DNA of 10,466 bases from Verrucomicrobiota bacterium (GTDB taxonomy: Bacteria > Verrucomicrobiota > Kiritimatiellia > Kiritimatiellales > Tichowtungiaceae), in the NCBI GenBank assembly GCA_030619095.1, contig JAUXCB010000025.1, positions 1 through 10,466 on the forward strand, given 5' to 3'. Positions 7,326-10,466 of the stretch are shown piece by piece. Both the position numbers and the translations under genes were made by a program. Position 1 is the stretch's first letter, and every line of letters begins with the position of its first letter. The notes beneath the pieces are model-generated. The model did not search any database. It had not been told where the DNA came from and was given only the letters and a program-made list of their open reading frames with translations.

Positions 7326-7354
7326 ACTATAGGGAAAAGCCCCTGTAGCGTCTA
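7326..7354 (-). promoter_or_regulatory. Candidate sigma-70 promoter for hisG operon
   Basis: On the minus strand TAGACG (plus 7349-7354; four of six matches to TTGACA) is separated by exactly 17 bp from TATAGT (plus 7326-7331; five of six matches to TATAAT). Transcription would start about 34 bases before the hisG ATG. Housekeeping-type spacing and position make it plausible, but it is a consensus match only. Confidence 0.45.
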
Positions 7355-7372
7355 CCGCTATTTCGACCTTTT

Positions 7373-7388
7373 TTCCAAATGTTTGGAA
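7373..7388. promoter_or_regulatory. 16-bp palindrome upstream of hisG promoter
   Basis: TTCCAAATGTTTGGAA has perfect 7-bp arms around a 2-bp centre and lies 18 bp upstream of the candidate -35 element. The size and symmetry suit a dimeric regulator's operator. A T-run precedes it on the plus strand, but there is no T-run after it on either strand, so it does not look like a terminator. It also resembles the TTCCA motif of the short repeats elsewhere in the window. Confidence 0.35.
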
Positions 7389-7396
7389 CGTTTGAG

Positions 7397-7410
7397 TCGG
7401 GGTTTCCCGA
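7397..7410. repeat. Short inverted repeat between recR and hisG
   Basis: TCGGG, four bases, CCCGA: a perfect 5-bp stem with a GTTT loop, 61 bp downstream of the recR stop on the minus strand. It has no following U-tract, so it is at best a weak or factor-dependent terminator for recR. It may have no function. Confidence 0.25.
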
Positions 7411-7471
7411 GGTGTATAAAAACGGATTCAATCGGCTTCGATAGCTTCTGCTGCTTGGAACATTCCTCTGT

Positions 7472-8074
7472 TTAGAGCAGCTGCCGGCCCTCAATGGCGC
7501 GTTGGAGTGTGGTGGCATCAGCGTATTCGATGGCACTGCCGGAGGGGAGACCGAAGGCGAGGCGCGAGACCTTCACCTTACGGCTGGAAAGAACGTCAGC
7601 CAGATAGCTGACCGTGGCCTCGCTTTCGACATCCGTTCCCAGTGCGATGATGACTTCCTGAATTCCTTCAGGTTGCAGGCGGCTCAGCAGTTCGTTGACG
7701 CGCAGATCGGCTACGCTTTTACCCAGAGCCGGGGAGAGATGCCCTCCGAGAACATGGTAGCGGCCTTTAAAGCCGTGGGTTTTATCAATCTTTAGGATGT
7801 CGCCGGGGCTCTCGACCACACAAATCAATCCCGTGGCGCGCTGCCCGTCGCTGCAGAGTTCGCAGGGATTCTCTTTGGTGACCGTAATACCCCCGCAGCA
7901 CGAACAGTTGCCAACCTGTTCATCGGCCGCGAGCAGGGCATGCGCCAACTTGCGGGCCAGCCCGTCCCGGCTCTGCACCACCGCCAGTGCCATGCGCTCC
8001 GCCGAGCGCTTTCCGATGCCGGGAAGTTTTTCGAGCGCGGCAACAAGGTCATCTAATGGAAGCAGGTGTTTCAT
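7472..8074 (-). CDS. recR: Recombination mediator RecR
   Basis: A 200-aa DNA-repair protein that, with RecO/RecF, helps load RecA onto gapped DNA. Order of parts: helix-hairpin-helix LPGIGKRSAERMA (17-29); a Cys4 zinc finger with C57, C60, C71 and C74; a Toprim domain starting at LICVVESPGDI (83-93) with GGHLSPALG at 110-118 and the TDVESEAT segment at 147-154, where many relatives have EGEAT, so Gly is replaced by Ser; and the C-terminal FGLPSGSAIEYADATTL (174-190). Length is normal when started at the ATG at 8074. The frame stays open to a GTG at 8131, but those 19 codons read through a TGGA-type simple repeat, have no ribosome-binding site and have no family counterpart. No strong Shine-Dalgarno precedes 8074 either. 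The usual partner ybaB/dnaX is not adjacent. Transcription is divergent from the small exported protein gene. Confidence 0.95.
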   Translation of the reverse strand: MKHLLPLDDLVAALEKLPGIGKRSAERMALAVVQSRDGLARKLAHALLAADEQVGNCSCCGGITVTKENPCELCSDGQRATGLICVVESPGDILKIDKTHGFKGRYHVLGGHLSPALGKSVADLRVNELLSRLQPEGIQEVIIALGTDVESEATVSYLADVLSSRKVKVSRLAFGLPSGSAIEYADATTLQRAIEGRQLL

Positions 8075-8083
8075 CGGGGAGCG

Positions 8084-8115
8084 TGGACTCAGTGGAGTGT
8101 GGAACAGTGGAAGGC
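8084..8115. repeat. Degenerate TGGAxxxx repeat before recR
   Basis: On the plus strand TGGACTCAG, TGGAGTG, TGGAACAG and TGGAAGGC follow one another (starts at 8084, 8093, 8100 and 8108; spacings 9, 7 and 8). The motif is that of the period-8 array at 6204-6296, here less regular. It ends 10 bp before the recR start codon on the minus strand and creates the spurious N-terminal extension of that frame. Confidence 0.5.
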
Positions 8116-8269
8116 TGAAAGTATTGCACATCGCCGACAGAATTCAACTGCGGAATCGATCCGTGTCGATCAAGGGGTCGTTATGGAGCCATACCCATTG
8201 CGGTTCATCTCTTTTAGTGTGTAATTGTACGAAAAATCCAGCTATTTTTATTGAAACAAAGGAAGTGAG

Positions 8270-8467
8270 ATGAAGAGAATCGTTTGGATGGTGTTGGTGC
8301 TTGGGCTTTCATTGGGTGTGTCGGCAGCAGCGGGAAAAAAAGGCGACACATTCCCGCCCAAGGTATTTAAGACGGGAACTTACCCCGTCGAAGTCGATGG
8401 AAAAACATTCCCGGGATTGGAAGCCAGGATTCTGAACGATCCATTCGTGATTGACGTTTTGCTATAG
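8270..8467 (+). CDS. Small exported protein of unknown function
   Basis: A 65-aa protein with a clear Sec-type signal peptide: MKR, then hydrophobic IVWMVLVLGLSLGVSA, with a probable cleavage after an Ala near residue 20-21 (VSAAAGKKG). The mature part, about 43 residues, reads KKGDTFPPKVFKTGTYPVEV followed by DGKTFPGLEARILNDPFVID and VLL. It has no cysteine and no motif I recognise. AAGGA lies six bases before the ATG, a strong ribosome-binding site that supports a real gene. It ends 22 bp before the TRIC channel gene and may head that operon. It could also be the surviving N-terminus of a longer protein, since it stops abruptly, but no in-frame continuation was followed downstream. Function unknown; likely periplasmic. 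Confidence 0.65.
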   Translation: MKRIVWMVLVLGLSLGVSAAAGKKGDTFPPKVFKTGTYPVEVDGKTFPGLEARILNDPFVIDVLL

Positions 8468-8489
8468 GTAAATCAATAAGGGCAGTGGC

Positions 8490-9125
8490 ATGCAGGAACT
8501 CGTGGATATTCTCAATCTGATTGGTGTGGCGGCGTTTTCCATTGCCGGTGCGCTCGCGGCCGGACGGAAACATATGGATCTGTTTGGTGTCGTGGTGGTC
8601 GGATGCGTGACGGCGCTGGGTGGGGGTACGCTGCGGGATGTTCTGATGGGTTCTTATCCCATTTTTTGGATCGCAGCACCTCACAATTTTATGATCGCCG
8701 CGCTGGCCGCCGCGTGCACATTTTTTCTGGCGCGTCACCGCAGTACTGCGCCGCGATCGGTGATGTATGTCGATGCCGCCGGACTGGCCCTCTTTACTCT
8801 GATCGGTTTTCAAAAAGGGTATGCAATCACTCAGTTATATAGTGTCGGAATTATCATGGGGGTGGTGACCGGTGTGGCTGGGGGCATTGTTCGCGATGTG
8901 CTGTGCAATGAAATTCCGCTGATTTTCCGCCGGGAAATTTATGCCTCATCGAGCCTGTTCGGGGCGATCCTGTTGGCACTCTCCTTCCGCTTTTTCGATG
9001 AGAATATCATCGCGGTTTCAATCTCTGTTTTTTCCATTCTGGCGATCCGGCTGGCGGCCATCCGCTGGAAACTTTCGATGCCGGTCTTTGTGCTGGACGA
9101 TGAAGGGCGGGAGAGTGCTGGATAA
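8490..9125 (+). CDS. TRIC-family cation channel (UPF0126, YadS-like)
   Basis: A 211-aa inner-membrane protein of the bacterial TRIC/UPF0126 family, small trimeric channels thought to pass monovalent cations. About seven hydrophobic helices are visible. The fold is an internal duplication and both copies carry the conserved glycine/arginine motif: ALGGGTLRDVL at 42-52 and VAGGIVRDVL at 129-138. Other family marks are FSIAGALAAGRK (16-27), MDLFGV (29-34) and EIPLIFR (141-147). Length is typical. AAGGG lies seven bases before the ATG. The stop codon shares one base with the next start (TAATG at 9123-9127), so translation of the downstream EamA transporter is probably coupled. The natural substrate cannot be read from the sequence; a glycine-uptake role has been proposed for some relatives, which I cannot confirm here. 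Confidence 0.9.
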   Translation: MQELVDILNLIGVAAFSIAGALAAGRKHMDLFGVVVVGCVTALGGGTLRDVLMGSYPIFWIAAPHNFMIAALAAACTFFLARHRSTAPRSVMYVDAAGLALFTLIGFQKGYAITQLYSVGIIMGVVTGVAGGIVRDVLCNEIPLIFRREIYASSSLFGAILLALSFRFFDENIIAVSISVFSILAIRLAAIRWKLSMPVFVLDDEGRESAG

Positions 9126-10048
9126 TGCCCGCCGCTCGACAGAAGGCGTATGTTTCAGCTTGGGGGGCCGTTCTTCTCTGGTCAACCATTGCCGTTGCCT
9201 TTAAGCTCGGGCTTCGTGCGATGGGTGGATTACAGTTAATGCTCGGAGCCTCATTGGTTTCGGTGGCTGTGTTGCTGATGATCTGCGCCATGCAGGGTCG
9301 ACTCTCGCTTTTCCGGAAAGTCGGTTATTCTGACCTCAGGCGGGCGGCACTATTGGGGTTTCTCAATCCATTTGCATACTATGCCATTCTACTGAAGGCC
9401 TATTCCATCCTGCCCGCGCAGGAGGCGATGGCTCTGAATTATATGTGGCCGGTTGTTTTGGTTTTATTCTCGATTCCAATGCTTGGACAAAAGGTGACAC
9501 ATTGGGAGTGGTTTGCGCTTTTGATTAGCTTTGCCGGCATGCTGGTTGTCGGAACGCAAGGGAACCTGGCACAGTTGCGATTCACCGACCCGCTTGGTGA
9601 CGCGCTTGCTTTGGGCAGTACAGTGATCTGGGCACTCTACTGGAACTTCAACGTCCGGCATCCGGGCGATGACATCGTAAAACTGGTGTTGAACCTGATG
9701 TTCGGTTCGGTTTACCTCTTCATTGCGGTATTGCTTTGCTCCGGCTTTGAGTGGCCGACCTCGCGCGGTTGGGCATTGATCGTCTACGTGGGGCTATTCG
9801 AAATGGGCATCACCTCTTTTCTTTGGCTCAAAGCGTTGCGTTTATCCTCATCAACGGCCCAGGTGGGACAGCTGATCTATCTCGCACCTTTTCTATCACT
9901 CTTCTGGATTCAACTGGCTTTGCGCGAGCCAATTCACCCCGCCACAATCGGCGGGTTGCTGCTTGTTGTTGGCGGTACATTGCTCCAGCAGCACCTCTTT
10001 ACAAAGAGGTGGATTCAACGCGCCTTGCGGCTTTTTTCACCTAGGTGA
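9125..10048 (+). CDS. EamA/DMT-superfamily transporter
   Basis: A 307-aa inner-membrane transporter of the drug/metabolite transporter superfamily (EamA, formerly DUF6), normally exporting amino acids or other small metabolites. There are ten predicted helices in two EamA halves, about residues 10-143 and 158-288. Typical segments are GAVLLWSTIAVAFKLGL (14-30), PFAYYAILLKAYSILPAQEA (82-101), ALNYMWPVVLVLFSIPMLGQ (103-122), SFAGMLVVGTQG (135-146), WALYWNFNVRH (169-179), MGITSFLWLKALRLSSSTAQ (227-246) and YLAPFLSLFWIQLALREPI (252-270). Length is normal, so the gene looks intact despite the mobile-element remnant touching its 3' end. GGGAGAG lies about 10 bases upstream and the start overlaps the TRIC stop by one base. 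The substrate is not predictable from sequence. Confidence 0.9.
   Translation: MPAARQKAYVSAWGAVLLWSTIAVAFKLGLRAMGGLQLMLGASLVSVAVLLMICAMQGRLSLFRKVGYSDLRRAALLGFLNPFAYYAILLKAYSILPAQEAMALNYMWPVVLVLFSIPMLGQKVTHWEWFALLISFAGMLVVGTQGNLAQLRFTDPLGDALALGSTVIWALYWNFNVRHPGDDIVKLVLNLMFGSVYLFIAVLLCSGFEWPTSRGWALIVYVGLFEMGITSFLWLKALRLSSSTAQVGQLIYLAPFLSLFWIQLALREPIHPATIGGLLLVVGGTLLQQHLFTKRWIQRALRLFSPR
9992..10011. repeat. Perfect inverted repeat near EamA 3' end
   Basis: CACCTCTTT, AC, AAAGAGGTG: perfect 9-bp arms around a 2-bp centre, inside the coding sequence 37 bp before the stop. No U-tract follows directly. It may be chance, a regulator site or a tight RNA hairpin. Confidence 0.5.
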
Positions 10049-10060
10049 CTCCGCTTTTTT
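10027..10060 (+). terminator. Candidate terminator after EamA gene
   Basis: GCGG (10027-10030) can pair with CCGC (10051-10054), enclosing the 12-bp palindrome TCACCTAGGTGA (10037-10048), and six T residues follow at 10055-10060. The outer stem is only 4 bp and the loop is branched, so this is a weak candidate. The two GCTTTTTTC runs here (10030-10038 and 10053-10061) are also a 9-bp direct repeat. Confidence 0.3.
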
Positions 10061-10325
10061 CCCATACGGCGACTTCGACCTGCATCGTTGTCATCTCCGC
10101 AATACGTCGATTGAGGCACTGTCCCTTGAGTACGCTTAATTCGATCTCTGCGATATTGAGCCAGCTGCCGTGTTTAGGCGTGTGGTGAATATCCAACCGA
10201 TTCGCCAGTCGCAAGCTGTGCGGCGCCCTCGGCGTTGACGATTGCACGAACGAACGCAAGTGGCGGAAGGAAGAGGTTGCCGCATTGCGCATTGCCTCCT
10301 GCATCATTGGTGTTTTGTGCCACAA
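10041..10325 (-). pseudogene. IS630-family transposase C-terminal remnant
   Basis: From about residue 39 of this 94-codon frame (plus 10211 down to 10041) the translation is clearly an IS630-family DDE transposase C-terminus: RLANRLDIHHTPKHGSWLN, then AEIELSVLKGQCLNRRI and VEVAVWEK. The Glu in NIAEIE is the expected third catalytic acid. The two upstream catalytic aspartates and the DNA-binding domain are missing. The protein also ends early: relatives continue after WE.. with RN and a W.F segment, whereas this one stops after SGVT. The first 38 codons are not recognisable as transposase. It is therefore a double-truncated, inactive fragment, and no terminal inverted repeats were recognised. 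Its stop (TAG, 10043-10041) overlaps the EamA stop from the opposite strand. Confidence 0.8.
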
Positions 10326-10421
10326 AGATCAGGTCACAACCGTATAATCTGCACCCAGAAAAATCCGCAAAGCAACTACAAGATTTGGACTCCTGTCCGG
10401 CCTGGTTGTCTCCGGCGGGGG

Positions 10422-10466
10422 TTAGTCCTTGTCTTCGTCCTCTTCTTCGACCTCGAGAACTTCGCC
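10422..10466 (-). CDS. Acidic C-terminus of a gene running off the window
   Basis: The last 45 bases read on the minus strand as GEVLEVEEEDEDKD followed by TAA. The frame is open to the window edge. The strongly acidic tail is common in several unrelated protein families, so the product cannot be named. The rest of the gene would lie to the right. Coding status rests only on the composition and the stop. Confidence 0.4.
   Translation of the reverse strand, partial: GEVLEVEEEDEDKD

Noticed and set aside
8075..8131. 19-codon N-terminal extension of RecR from a GTG
   Set aside because: It has no ribosome-binding site, is encoded by the TGGA repeat and is absent from the RecR family, which starts at MKHLLPLDDL-like sequence.
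10326..10421. Further IS630 sequence or terminal inverted repeat right of the transposase remnant
   Set aside because: No catalytic-aspartate motif or matching inverted end could be recognised in any frame. Nothing else supportable was seen in these 96 bases.

Overview
The window looks like ordinary chromosome from a Gram-negative bacterium, with a small mobile-element scar at its right end. The Gram-negative reading rests on a lipoprotein, a polyprenyl-type glycosyltransferase and inner-membrane transporters. Moderate GC, short degenerate tandem repeats in front of genes, the long form of HisG and a 29-residue AURKAIP1/COX24-like protein fit the PVC group (Kiritimatiellota/Verrucomicrobiota-like), but this placement is an inference and is weak.

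Left block, plus strand (105-4270): an NtrC-type sigma-54 activator/response regulator, a GT39/ArnT-like multipass glycosyltransferase and methionyl-tRNA formyltransferase (fmt) follow one another closely and are probably co-transcribed. The regulator stop and the glycosyltransferase start are bridged exactly by a 21-codon ORF that shares an ATGA overlap with each. The partner histidine kinase is not in the window.

Middle block, minus strand (4290-8074): in transcription order recR, a 186-bp gap with a candidate sigma-70 promoter and a 16-bp palindrome, then hisG, a 29-codon basic protein gene (AURKAIP1/COX24-like, probably ribosomal) and a 658-aa TPR lipoprotein. The last three are tightly spaced and probably form one operon reading out of the hisG promoter. 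It meets fmt tail to tail with 19 bp between stops. The TPR gene's ribosome-binding site and start codon lie inside an inverted array of period-8 TGGAATNN repeats that can fold over them.

Right block, plus strand (8270-10048): a 65-aa exported protein of unknown function, a TRIC-family (UPF0126/YadS) channel and a ten-helix EamA/DMT transporter, probably one operon. The transporter's stop lies in a palindrome that also carries the stop of a truncated IS630-family transposase remnant on the other strand. The last 45 bases hold the acidic C-terminus of a minus-strand gene that runs off the window.

No CRISPR array, tRNA, rRNA, defence system or obvious biosynthetic cluster was seen, and no stretch over 300 bp lacks a gene. 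The most interesting items are the tiny ribosomal-type gene, the period-7/8 repeats placed at gene starts, and the double-ATGA bridging ORF.
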